Of a stretch of 64,000 bases of DNA, positions 1 to 8,508 are shown one piece after another. The notes below the pieces were generated by a model. The model saw only the letters and a program-made list of their open reading frames with translations. It was not told the DNA's origin and did not search any database. How positions within the stretch are numbered: position 1 is the first letter of the stretch; the number at the start of each line of letters is the position of its first letter. Location of the stretch: contig PNKV01000016.1 of assembly GCA_013822685.1 (NCBI GenBank), positions 1 to 64,000 on the forward strand, written 5' to 3'. The translations under genes were made by a program, and so were the position numbers. The stretch is from Leptothrix sp. (in: b-proteobacteria). Its GTDB lineage: Bacteria > Pseudomonadota > Gammaproteobacteria > Burkholderiales > Burkholderiaceae_C.

Positions 1-3
1 ACC

Positions 4-23
4 ATATGTGCAGCTACACATAT
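4..23. promoter_or_regulatory. Inverted repeat at the left edge, possible operator
   Basis: Two perfect 7-base arms, ATATGTG and CACATAT, flank a 6-base centre. It lies in the 183 bases left of the ParB-like gene, which otherwise show no convincing gene; a minus-strand frame open from 140 to the edge is too short to judge. A regulator-binding site is possible, but no cognate regulator is visible. Confidence 0.3.
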
Positions 24-183
24 TGCGTATTTAGGGGCCGCCCGCCCTCGGAAGGATCCACCCGACCTTGACGGCCATGCTGATGGCGAGCCTGTCCACA
101 CATCGGGCTGAAAGACATGGCCGCAGTGGCGCAAGGCCATGACCCTGCGCCACCTTGTTGGCTGCTTCACGACACGCCCAGGC

Positions 184-2193
184 TCACACCGCCAGTTCAA
201 CCACTGCATAAGCATCGGATGTCTCGCCATGGTCAGCGCCACCGTCATCGCCAGGCGACTTCGACGAGGCACCCGTGCGCAAGCACATGGGCAACCAGCC
301 AGCACCGGCCATCGCGTGCTCGGCCCCGCTCACGGCGGCGTCCTTCCTGAGCGCAGCCAGGGGCGCGGCGGCATTGATGTCCACCGCCTCGGTCACCACC
401 TCCAGGAGGCGCCCCTTGGACACATGGTTCAGGTACGAAGCGCCACTGGCTGTCCACCAACGGCGCATGTCCAGGCCCAGCGCCAGCGCCAGGGCATCCG
501 TCCTTTGGGTTGAGGGCTCCACACCGTGGATGCCCGTGACCGTTGAGGCAACGGCAAAGGTCAGCAGTTGCAGCACCGTGGCCTGGTCTTGCGCCAGCAA
601 CCAGGGGAACATGGCATCCAGGTCTTGCGGGAGCTTGTCGGCCCAGGCCCGGCGCTCGGCATCCATCCGCAGCCACGCCGGACTGGTTTCGATGTCATCG
701 GCGGCGGCTCGCAGATCAGACTGGCTGTCCGTGGCCGTGATGGCCAGGACGGGGTCCTGCTGGTGACAGCGGTAGTCGTGGTTCAGGAACAGCTTTTGCG
801 CCAGTTGGGCCGTGATCGCCACCAGCGCCACATCCGGGCGGGCGATCAATTCGGCCTGCACGGCAGCCACCCGGTGAGCAGTCAGGCGGCGCATCAGCTT
901 GTCGGAGTGAACGGGGCGGGTCTTGGGTGATGGCAGCGACACCATGCCCCCTTGCACCCCGCCCTCGCCTGCTTGCCGTGCCGCTTGCGCCATGTCGCTG
1001 CGGTCATCGGGGCGGATCAGGCCGCGCTTGACTGTCGGCGTGCCGTTCTGGTCCACATGCACCACACAGCCCGCCTGCTTCATCAATTCGACAGGCCATG
1101 TGCTCAGGTCGGCCTCGATGGCCTTGCCCTGCACCTGCAGTGCCGCGACCTCACGCTCCAGCTCATCGGCTTGATCTTCATCGCCTTCATCCAAGGCATC
1201 CATCTGATCCTGCAAAGCGGCCATCTTTGCTTGCAGCGCATCCAGACTGGCTGCTTCCTGCTCGGTGGGGGCACGCTGGGTCTTGTGAAGCTCACCATGG
1301 CTCAGGTAGTCGTCACGGACCCAACGCGCCTGCACGTCCACCCACTTCCAACCTTCGGCGGCCACCTGCCTGGCCTTCTTGCGCAGCTTGTCCGTCGCGA
1401 GTTGATGCAGCAGGGGCACATTCAGCAGGTAGGCCTTCTTGTCATCGTCGCTGAACAGGTCGCGCCGCAGGGCACCACCGGCCTTCTCGTAGGCCTTGAG
1501 CGTCACGTACTTGGCCACCGGGTCACGGTCGGACTCGACTTCGTCCTGGGTCAGCAACTGGCGCAGGCATTCAGGGCGGCGGTTCCAGGGCTGCAAGCCC
1601 GCCCAGGCTTGCTCCTGCTTGTCGTGGTCATCGACCAAGGCCAGCGCCATCAGGCAATCCAGGCCGATCTCATCTGCCCGAAACTGCGCCATCAGCTTGG
1701 GGGACACGCTGGCCAGCTTCATCCGGCGTTTGACCACCAGGGGCGTGACGCCAAAGGCTGCGGCCACGTCCTCCACGGCTTTGCCCTCACCCAGCAATTT
1801 GGCAAAGGCCACGTACTCGTCAGCCGGGTGCATGGGCACATGAAAAACGTTCTCGGCCAAGCTGGCCAGCAGCGCCTTGTCGGCGGGCACGATCAGCACG
1901 GGCACCGGGTAGTTGTCAGGGATCTCGCCGCTGCTCGCCAGCAGACTCAAGGATTCCAGGCGACGGCCTCCGGCGCACACGTCGAACTGGCCCTGCACAC
2001 CTTTGACGACGATCAGGTTCTGCAACACGCCACTGTCCTTGATGGAGGAAGCCAACTCGGCAATGCTCAGTTTTGAAGTGCTGCCGCCCGGGCGCACCTG
2101 GTAGTCCACCGACAACACCAGCTTGTTCAAGGGCACCGTGGTGCGAGGGGATGCCGCGATCACGGCATCGATTTCTGCTTTGGTGAATTTCAT
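184..2193 (-). CDS. ParB/Srx-family partition-like protein
   Basis: About 669 residues. The N-terminal third is a ParB/Sulfiredoxin fold: a GGRR motif near residues 75-78 (the nucleotide/DNA-binding box of ParB N-domains), a second ParB box beginning ENVFH near 114, then a helix-turn-helix-like stretch around 140-165. The remaining 450 residues include a Glu/Asp-rich coiled segment (around 330-370) and a C-terminal region I do not recognise. It is much longer than chromosomal ParB (about 300) and has no ParA neighbour, which fits the large ParB-like proteins of plasmids and integrative elements. The ATG at 2193 is preferred over an upstream in-frame start because GGAG lies 7 bases before it. 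It is divergent from the helicase at 2497. A role in element maintenance is inferred. Confidence 0.8.
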   Translation of the reverse strand: MKFTKAEIDAVIAASPRTTVPLNKLVLSVDYQVRPGGSTSKLSIAELASSIKDSGVLQNLIVVKGVQGQFDVCAGGRRLESLSLLASSGEIPDNYPVPVLIVPADKALLASLAENVFHVPMHPADEYVAFAKLLGEGKAVEDVAAAFGVTPLVVKRRMKLASVSPKLMAQFRADEIGLDCLMALALVDDHDKQEQAWAGLQPWNRRPECLRQLLTQDEVESDRDPVAKYVTLKAYEKAGGALRRDLFSDDDKKAYLLNVPLLHQLATDKLRKKARQVAAEGWKWVDVQARWVRDDYLSHGELHKTQRAPTEQEAASLDALQAKMAALQDQMDALDEGDEDQADELEREVAALQVQGKAIEADLSTWPVELMKQAGCVVHVDQNGTPTVKRGLIRPDDRSDMAQAARQAGEGGVQGGMVSLPSPKTRPVHSDKLMRRLTAHRVAAVQAELIARPDVALVAITAQLAQKLFLNHDYRCHQQDPVLAITATDSQSDLRAAADDIETSPAWLRMDAERRAWADKLPQDLDAMFPWLLAQDQATVLQLLTFAVASTVTGIHGVEPSTQRTDALALALGLDMRRWWTASGASYLNHVSKGRLLEVVTEAVDINAAAPLAALRKDAAVSGAEHAMAGAGWLPMCLRTGASSKSPGDDGGADHGETSDAYAVVELAV

Positions 2194-2217
2194 GAGGGCT
2201 CCTGCACGGTTGAGGGG

Positions 2218-2232
2218 CAGGCGATGCGCCTG
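2218..2232. promoter_or_regulatory. Inverted repeat upstream of the ParB-like gene
   Basis: CAGGCG and CGCCTG are separated by three bases, centred about 32 bases upstream of the ParB-like start. The position would suit an autoregulatory operator or an mRNA hairpin in the leader. Nothing else confirms it. Confidence 0.25.
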
Positions 2233-2496
2233 TCCATGCATTCAGAATCTCATCCGGCGCGCTGAATTCAAGTCCGCACACGGCAAGCAAAAAAGCCATC
2301 GCCCAGGTCTTGAACAGACCCGCCAGAAACCCTTTCCCCATCGATCCACAGACCTGCGTTGGTCACGATCAGGTGACGAAGCGCGGTACCATTTCAACTA
2401 CTCCGGTAGGGCTGATGATTCCTGCCAAACCATTCACCCCTGATCGGTCAGAACACGCAGTCAGTACGCGCCGATACATCCTGACGAGGTCCATCG

Positions 2497-5400
2497 TTGA
2501 ACGCATCGGCCACCACTGCGCTTTCTGTCCTCAGCTTCTGGCGTGACCTGGAAGTCTTCAACATCCCGACCGCGCCATCGGCCAAGGACGCCACGGACCA
2601 AGTCAAGATCGTCACCCCCAAGCGCGGCAGCCTGCTGCCCTGGCAGACCGCTGAGTTCAGGCCCACCGAGGATCACGGCTACATCCATGTCGTCTATGTC
2701 GGCGTGGCCGACACCGAAGACCTCTCGCGCCTGATGCTGCAAGCCGTGTTCCCTGACCAGGACCTGAGTGAGCGCGAGCGGCAGCAGCGCGCCCCCGGCA
2801 ACGGCTGGCTCGCCGCCTTTGTCGCCAACGAGCACGGCGTCCCCAAGCTGGACAGCTACCTGCCCGCCAGCTTTGCCCATGGCGTCGATGCGCTGTGGCA
2901 TTCGCAAGCCCTGGACAACATCAATGCCCGGCTGGTGCGCGCCCGCGACGAGTTCGGGCAGCGACGCCACAGAATGTCGCCGGTGTCAGCCTCCCCCGGC
3001 CACACTCCCGACACCAAAGCCATCGCCAATGGGGAGGCCAACACCGTCCAGCCCCTGCCAGGCCCCTTGACCTGGGCCGACCTGGATGAAGAGGTGGCCA
3101 CCGTGCTCAAGCTGCTCGGCTCGGGTGCCGATGCACCGGACATGGCCTGGCGGGTGGTCGTGCGGGTCACTCGCGTGAAGCGGCGCTACCTGGATGCCAA
3201 CCTTGATGCGGCCACCGACTACCTGAACTCGTTCTACCTGGACGACCTGGATCGCCTGATCACGCAAGCTCGCAAGAACAAGCCCTTTGGCAAGGCCCTG
3301 GGCAGCTACCTGGGTGCGCCCCTGGATGACAGCCAGCGCATCGACATCCTGGAGCAGCACACGGCCATGGGCGAACTGCTCAGCGTGGCGCGCCTGCCCA
3401 GCGCACGTTGGCCCGCCCCGGCCAAGGCACCGCTGGCCCTCGCGCAGCAAGCGGCTGTGGCGCAGGTGCTGCACGCCTTGGGCCGCGATGGCGGCACCCT
3501 GGGTGTCAATGGCCCACCGGGCACCGGCAAAACCACCTTGCTGTGCGACGTGATCGCCGAGGTGGTCACGGAGCGGGCACGCAAGATCGCGGCGCTCAGC
3601 CGCCCGGTCGAGCTGTTTGACGACAGCGTGAAGGTGGCAGGCAAGAACTTCTTCCCGCTCAAGGCCAAGGTGGTCGGGGGCAGCTCCATCGTGGTGACCA
3701 GCACGAACAACAACGCGGTCAAAAACATCACGCAGGAATTGCCCGCGCGCCAGAAGGTGGCCGAGGAATTCGGCCCGGTGGCGTATTTCGATGACGTGAT
3801 CCGAGAGGTCTTTGCCGCACAAAAGGTGGTGGACGACGACAAGCAGCCCATCAACTGCTGGGGGCTGGTGGCCGCCGCCCTGGGCAACGCGGGCAACCGA
3901 CGCTCGTTCGCCAAAGGCTTCTTCAGGGCGGACTACAGCGGGCCCAGTCGCGCTGCGACAAGCGTGTCCGACTCAGCCCGGGCCGATGGCGCTGATCCCG
4001 ACGCAGCAGGTGACAGTGCCCCCAGCCTGCCAGTCAAGGCGTTGCCCCCGTCCATGAAGCAATTGCTGGAAGCAGCCGACAAGGACTACGCCCGCTACCA
4101 GGCTGAATGGCATGCCGCCAAGAAGGTGTTCCTGGGACTGCTGGATGATTTCGAGGCCCGCCGTGCCGTTCTGCTCCTGGCAGAAAAGGCGGCTCTTCGC
4201 ATCGACGATTGCCGCGACCGCCTCGATGCGCAGCGCGCTGCCGTGCACGCACTCTCAGGCCGCATCGACCTGGCCAGCAAAGACCTGGTCAATCGCCGTG
4301 ACAAGCTGTCCATCCAGCGGGCGCTGGTCGAATCCCGGCAAGCCACGCTGGCGCAGCTTCGCTCGCACGGCTTGCCCAATCTGTGGGACAAGCTCTGCGC
4401 CTTGTTCGGACGCGAGAGCGCCCGCATGGCCACCCAGCGCCAGGCCTTGGCTGAACCCACCTCGGCCCTGGCCCAAGCCGCCGAAGCCTTGGCCGAATTG
4501 GCACGCGAGGCTGCGGTGGCCGAGGCGCTGCTCGACAAACAGCAGGCACAGCACCACACCCTGGTGTTGGAACAGCAAGCCATGGCACGTGAGTTGGCCA
4601 GCCACCAACGCGCCTTGCAAGCGGGGCACGACACCGGGGCCCAACACTTTCCGGACGCCAGGCTCTGGGCCTTGTTCCCTGGCGAGCGCCATCGCGCCTC
4701 GGTCGCGGTCAGCCCGGCGCTGGACACCCTGCGCGCGCGCATCTTCCTGAAGGCGATGGAATTGCACCGCCTGACCGTGATGGCCAATGCAGGCAAGTTC
4801 ATCGGCAACCTCAAAGCCGTTGATGGCATGCTAACCGGTTCCCTGAAAGAGCAGTTGCCGCTGGAACAGCGTCCCTTGCTGTGGGATGCGTTTTTCTTCA
4901 TCGTGCCGGTCGTCTCGACCACCCTGGCCTCCTTTGACCGCCTGTTCATGGGCATGGGGCAAGACAGCCTGGGTTGGCTGCTGATCGACGAGGCGGGTCA
5001 GGCCACGCCGCAATCGGCCGCAGGGGCCATCTGGCGCAGCCAACGTGCGGTCCTTGTAGGCGATCCGCTGCAGATCGAGCCAGTGTTCACCGTGCCGCTG
5101 GGCCTGGTCGAGGAGTTGCGCCAGCGCCATGGCGTGCCCACCCTGTGGTCACCCAAGGACGAGTCCGTGCAGACGCTGGCTGACCGTGTCACGCGCCATG
5201 GCTCGTGGGTCGCGGCCTCGGTCGGCGCCAAGACAGGAGGCGACAGCAGCGCGCAGCGCCTGTGGACGGGCATGCCCCTTCGCACCCACCGGCGCTGTGA
5301 CGACCCGATGTTCAGCGTGGCCAACCGCATCGCCTATGCCGGGCAGATGGTTCATGGGCGGGTGGATGAGCAGGGGCACCCAAAGAAGGGGGCGTTTTCT

Positions 5401-5928
5401 TGCGTGCTGGGCGAGAGCGCCTGGTTGGATGTGCAGGCCACCCGCAGCCAGCACCCGGTGGTTCAGGATGAACTCGATGTGCTGGAAGACTGCCTGCGTG
5501 CGCTTCAACAGCAACCAGCCTTCACCCCTGCGGACAAACCAGGCGGCACGGCCAAGGCAGCGAAGATCTTTGTGATCTCGCCGTTTCGCAAGGTCAAAGG
5601 TGCCTGCGACTCGCGGATCAAGGCCGCAGGCATCCAAGGGGTCGACTGCGGCACCGTGCACACCTTTCAGGGCAAGGAGGCTGAGATTGTCTTCCTGGTG
5701 CTGGGCACGGCGCCTGGGCAAGCCGGATCAGGCGCTAGGGCCTGGGCCTCGGGCAAGCCCAACCTGCTGAACGTCGCCATCACGCGGGCCAAGGGCCGCT
5801 TGTATGTGATTGGTGATGCGGCGCAATGGGGTGGCCTGAACCACTTCGCTGAACTGCACCAGGCCCTGCCCATTCGCCAGCCACTTCAGAATGAAACAGG
5901 CTTGCCTCAGGCTGCCGTGTCGCCTTGA
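2497..5928 (+). CDS. Large UPF1-like superfamily 1 DNA/RNA helicase
   Basis: 1143 residues with the AAA_11/AAA_12 arrangement. Walker A GPPGTGKTT lies at about 339-347, followed by a long insertion rich in Ala, Leu, Arg and Glu (about 530-740, probably coiled coil). Walker B LLIDEAGQA is at about 828, a THRRCDDPMF motif near 930, the HTFQGKEAE motif near 1055, and motif VI NVAITRAKGR near 1092. The 338-residue N-terminal part matches no family I know. Start is TTG with an AGG about 6 bases upstream; no in-frame ATG exists before residue 80. It is divergent from the ParB-like gene and ends 45 bases before a DnaA-box element. Helicases of this build occur in mobile elements and defence islands; its job here (replication, repair or defence) cannot be read from sequence. 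Confidence 0.85.
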   Translation: MNASATTALSVLSFWRDLEVFNIPTAPSAKDATDQVKIVTPKRGSLLPWQTAEFRPTEDHGYIHVVYVGVADTEDLSRLMLQAVFPDQDLSERERQQRAPGNGWLAAFVANEHGVPKLDSYLPASFAHGVDALWHSQALDNINARLVRARDEFGQRRHRMSPVSASPGHTPDTKAIANGEANTVQPLPGPLTWADLDEEVATVLKLLGSGADAPDMAWRVVVRVTRVKRRYLDANLDAATDYLNSFYLDDLDRLITQARKNKPFGKALGSYLGAPLDDSQRIDILEQHTAMGELLSVARLPSARWPAPAKAPLALAQQAAVAQVLHALGRDGGTLGVNGPPGTGKTTLLCDVIAEVVTERARKIAALSRPVELFDDSVKVAGKNFFPLKAKVVGGSSIVVTSTNNNAVKNITQELPARQKVAEEFGPVAYFDDVIREVFAAQKVVDDDKQPINCWGLVAAALGNAGNRRSFAKGFFRADYSGPSRAATSVSDSARADGADPDAAGDSAPSLPVKALPPSMKQLLEAADKDYARYQAEWHAAKKVFLGLLDDFEARRAVLLLAEKAALRIDDCRDRLDAQRAAVHALSGRIDLASKDLVNRRDKLSIQRALVESRQATLAQLRSHGLPNLWDKLCALFGRESARMATQRQALAEPTSALAQAAEALAELAREAAVAEALLDKQQAQHHTLVLEQQAMARELASHQRALQAGHDTGAQHFPDARLWALFPGERHRASVAVSPALDTLRARIFLKAMELHRLTVMANAGKFIGNLKAVDGMLTGSLKEQLPLEQRPLLWDAFFFIVPVVSTTLASFDRLFMGMGQDSLGWLLIDEAGQATPQSAAGAIWRSQRAVLVGDPLQIEPVFTVPLGLVEELRQRHGVPTLWSPKDESVQTLADRVTRHGSWVAASVGAKTGGDSSAQRLWTGMPLRTHRRCDDPMFSVANRIAYAGQMVHGRVDEQGHPKKGAFSCVLGESAWLDVQATRSQHPVVQDELDVLEDCLRALQQQPAFTPADKPGGTAKAAKIFVISPFRKVKGACDSRIKAAGIQGVDCGTVHTFQGKEAEIVFLVLGTAPGQAGSGARAWASGKPNLLNVAITRAKGRLYVIGDAAQWGGLNHFAELHQALPIRQPLQNETGLPQAAVSP

Positions 5929-5972
5929 TCCACTTAGACGCATCCACCCCCTGACAACCTGGGCGAGCAGAA

Positions 5973-6001
5973 AACTTATCCACAGAAACAGGGGATAACT
6001 T
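5973..6001. other. DnaA box within a pseudo-palindrome, possible origin element
   Basis: A perfect DnaA box TTATCCACA occupies 5976-5984. With a facing GGATAA it forms a 29-base pseudo-palindrome with arms AACTTATCC and GGATAACTT. From memory the core is identical, but for one base, to an element beside the pMB1/ColE1 replication origin in common cloning plasmids. This suggests a replication- or initiation-related site on the mobile element, but no replicase gene is next to it. Confidence 0.45.
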
Positions 6002-6407
6002 AGCCTTGCCCAGCGTCCATGTGGTTGCGCAACGCTGGAACCTCGGGCCGCCTTATTTTTAAGCACGCGATTGAATCAAAACAGCAGCCCAAAGCCCTCA
6101 GCCAACTGACTCCACATGCCCAACAGCTCCCGACAGAAACCGCAGAGCTTCAATGCCCAAGGCGTCCCGGTCCGCGATGTCTCGCACGCCATATCGCTGC
6201 CATTCATTGGCCTCGTCGCGAGCGGGGCCGTATGCAAACGGCATTTAGCTGCGACCGATGTGCAGGCGATGTCATCCAAAACTTCAGCACCCGGCAAGGT
6301 ACTTCATTGAGATCAATATTGACGATATCCCGTGCCTGCACAGCAGGCGGTGGTGTTCGGGTAAGCTGGTCGCTCTTACGGGCTATCATTGAAGGCTTTG
6401 GGTTGCA
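6002..6407. other. Intergenic stretch without a recognisable gene
   Basis: The 400 bases between the helicase and the methyltransferase hold only low-quality open frames on both strands, without a ribosome-binding site or family signature. A 7-base inverted repeat (CCAGCGT at 6010-6016, ACGCTGG at 6032-6038) is followed by an AT-rich tract and could end helicase transcription. The rest presumably carries the methyltransferase promoter, which I cannot place. Confidence 0.4.
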
Positions 6408-8021
6408 GTGAGCCGCCAGATGCGCAAGATCGCTAGTTCCTGGCAAAACGCAAAACCAGAACGTATGTCAACAACAAAAGCCGCCATTCCGGTGATTGAT
6501 TTGTTCGCCGGGCCTGGTGGGCTTGGCGAGGGCTTCTCGTCATTGCTTGACGACAAAGGAAATCGTCGCTTCGAGGTCAAGGTCTCCATCGAGAAAGACC
6601 CCATCGCGCACAAGACACTGTCTCTGCGTGCGCTCGTTCGGCACTTCAAGAAAGACAAGATTCCCGACTGCTACTACGACTACGTTCAGGGGAAGATCAG
6701 TCGCGAAGAACTCTTCAACCATCCTTCAGTGCCAGAGGCTGCGCGCCTTGGCGCGCAAGAGGCCAAGTGCGCTGAGCTTGGCGTCACGCCCCACAAAGAG
6801 ATCGACTCATGGATCAAGGATGCCTTGGGCAAGGCCGAGCAGTGGGTGTTGATCGGTGGCCCTCCGTGTCAGGCCTACTCGATGGCAGGACGATCACGTC
6901 TGCGGCCCAAAGATCCGGAGAGCTTCGAAAAGGACAAGCGCCACTTCCTTTACACGGAATACTTGCGGATCATCAAGGAGTTTGGTCCGTCTGTTTTCGT
7001 GATGGAGAACGTCAAGGGCATGCTGACTTCGCAACACGGAGGTTCTCCCATCTTCGATCGAATCCTGTATGACCTGCGTTCACCAGGAAACGGTCACGAA
7101 TACCGCATACGGTCTCTGGTGGTTGAAGGCGAAGATCTGGATCCCCACGACTACGTGATCGAGTCCGAAAGCTATGGTTTGCCGCAATCCAGGCACCGCG
7201 TGATCCTGTTTGGAATTCGCTCGGATCTTGCGGGACAGGCTGGCCCATTGCTGGGCCAAACCGAAAGGTTTTTGCTGAAAAAGCGCAAGGGAAAGGTCGT
7301 GGTCAGATCTGCGCTGAAAGGACTTCCTCCACTGCGGAGCAGACTGTCCAAAGAACCGGACAGCCAGGAAGCATGGCTAGCCGCCGTCAAGCAGGCGCCT
7401 CACGCCCTGAAAGGATGGCGCTTGCCCATTCGCAGCACGATCGAAACGGAAATGGGTGCTGCCTGGAAGAAGGCTCAAAGATATGATTCGTCTGGCGGCC
7501 GCTATCTCGAGAAAGAAATCATCTTTTCAGGTGCGCTTTCCGAAGAGTTGAAGTCCTGGTATCACGACCCAAAACTGGGGGGCGTTCTCCAGCACGAGAC
7601 ACGCAGCCACATGAGATCGGACCTCCATCGCTATCTGTTTGCTTCGTGTTTTGCCAAGCTCCAAAAACACGCCCCTCGACTCCCCCAGTTCCCTCCTCGC
7701 CTGCTGCCCGCTCATGTCAACATGACAGCTGAGGCGGTTCCATTTCTCGACAGATTCAGAGTCCAGCTGGCAGATGAGCCTTCGACAACGGTTGTTTCGC
7801 ACATTGCCAAGGACGGGCACTATTACATTCACTACGATCCGTCTCAGTGCAGAAGCTGGACCGTTCGTGAAGCTGCGCGTCTTCAAACCTTCCCGGACAA
7901 CTACTTCTTCGAAGGCAATCGAACTCAGCAATATTGGCAGGTAGGCAATGCTGTGCCGCCATTTCTGGCGAAACAAATTGCAGAAGTCGTCCTGGACTTC
8001 ATGGAGTTGTCTGAAGGCTGA
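6408..8021 (+). CDS. DNA (cytosine-5-)-methyltransferase
   Basis: 537 residues with the m5C methyltransferase motif order. Motif I is DLFAGPGG (31-38, AdoMet binding), motif IV GGPPCQ with catalytic Cys154, motif VI ENV (200-202), motif VIII beginning YGLPQSRHR, then a long target-recognition region and the C-terminal QVGNAVPP motif. It would transfer a methyl group from AdoMet to C5 of cytosine in a site set by the recognition region; the site cannot be predicted. GTG at 6408 has a GAAGG about 12 bases upstream; ATG at 6465, just before motif I, is an equally reasonable start. The 3' end overlaps the convergent vsr gene by 23 bases. It is the modification partner expected for the nuclease operon on the opposite strand. 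Confidence 0.95.
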   Translation: MSRQMRKIASSWQNAKPERMSTTKAAIPVIDLFAGPGGLGEGFSSLLDDKGNRRFEVKVSIEKDPIAHKTLSLRALVRHFKKDKIPDCYYDYVQGKISREELFNHPSVPEAARLGAQEAKCAELGVTPHKEIDSWIKDALGKAEQWVLIGGPPCQAYSMAGRSRLRPKDPESFEKDKRHFLYTEYLRIIKEFGPSVFVMENVKGMLTSQHGGSPIFDRILYDLRSPGNGHEYRIRSLVVEGEDLDPHDYVIESESYGLPQSRHRVILFGIRSDLAGQAGPLLGQTERFLLKKRKGKVVVRSALKGLPPLRSRLSKEPDSQEAWLAAVKQAPHALKGWRLPIRSTIETEMGAAWKKAQRYDSSGGRYLEKEIIFSGALSEELKSWYHDPKLGGVLQHETRSHMRSDLHRYLFASCFAKLQKHAPRLPQFPPRLLPAHVNMTAEAVPFLDRFRVQLADEPSTTVVSHIAKDGHYYIHYDPSQCRSWTVREAARLQTFPDNYFFEGNRTQQYWQVGNAVPPFLAKQIAEVVLDFMELSEG

Positions 8022-8457
8022 TCTCGCCATGAAGCGCTGTGCCTTCAATCCATTCCAGCAGCCTTCCAGACAGGGCTTCACGAGATGCAGTGGCACGCGT
8101 GGCACATTCCCAAACGACAAGCACGCGCCAGCCCAGCAATCCAAGCGATTCGATCGCATGCCGATCTCGCAAGACGTTCGCAGAGAGTTTCTCTTCCCAG
8201 AAATCAGCCCGTGTGCCTGGCAGCTTGGCGTATTTGCATCCCAGATGCTGATGCCAAAAGCAACCATGAACAAAGACGGCGATGTGACGCCCTGGCAAGA
8301 CCACGTCAGGATGACCTGGCAGATCCTTTCGGTGAAGGCGGAAGCGATACCCCAAAGCAAAGAGCGCTTTGCGGACCACCAGTTCGGGCTTCGTGTTCGC
8401 GCCACGAATGCCCGACATCATGCGGCTTCGCACTGTTGGCGAGACGATGTCAGCCAT
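7999..8457 (-). CDS. vsr: Very short patch repair (Vsr) mismatch endonuclease
   Basis: 152 residues, normal Vsr length. It has the family core: an SRMMSGIRG start segment, LPGHPDVV with the catalytic Asp, FVHGCFWH with the conserved His residues, FWEEKL, NVLRDR, and GWRVLVVWEC holding a zinc-binding Cys. Classical Vsr nicks 5' of the T in T:G mismatches made by deamination of 5-methylcytosine, so pairing with the adjacent methyltransferase makes sense. In MutL/MORC-type restriction clusters Vsr-like enzymes may instead act as effector nucleases. It starts 51 bases after the AIPR gene on the same strand and is probably the last gene of that operon. Confidence 0.95.
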   Translation of the reverse strand: MADIVSPTVRSRMMSGIRGANTKPELVVRKALFALGYRFRLHRKDLPGHPDVVLPGRHIAVFVHGCFWHQHLGCKYAKLPGTRADFWEEKLSANVLRDRHAIESLGLLGWRVLVVWECATRATASREALSGRLLEWIEGTALHGEISLQTTP

Positions 8458-8508
8458 TCACGCTCCTGAATGATGGCGGCGGTCGCGTAGCCAGCCATGC
8501 AACGCGAC

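Noticed and set aside
1-140. A minus-strand frame open from 140 to the left edge
   Set aside because: Only about 46 codons are visible, with Arg/Pro/Ser-rich composition and no family signature. It cannot be supported.
6019-6411. A 130-codon plus-strand frame between helicase and methyltransferase
   Set aside because: No ribosome site, irregular composition and no recognisable motif. Treated as intergenic.
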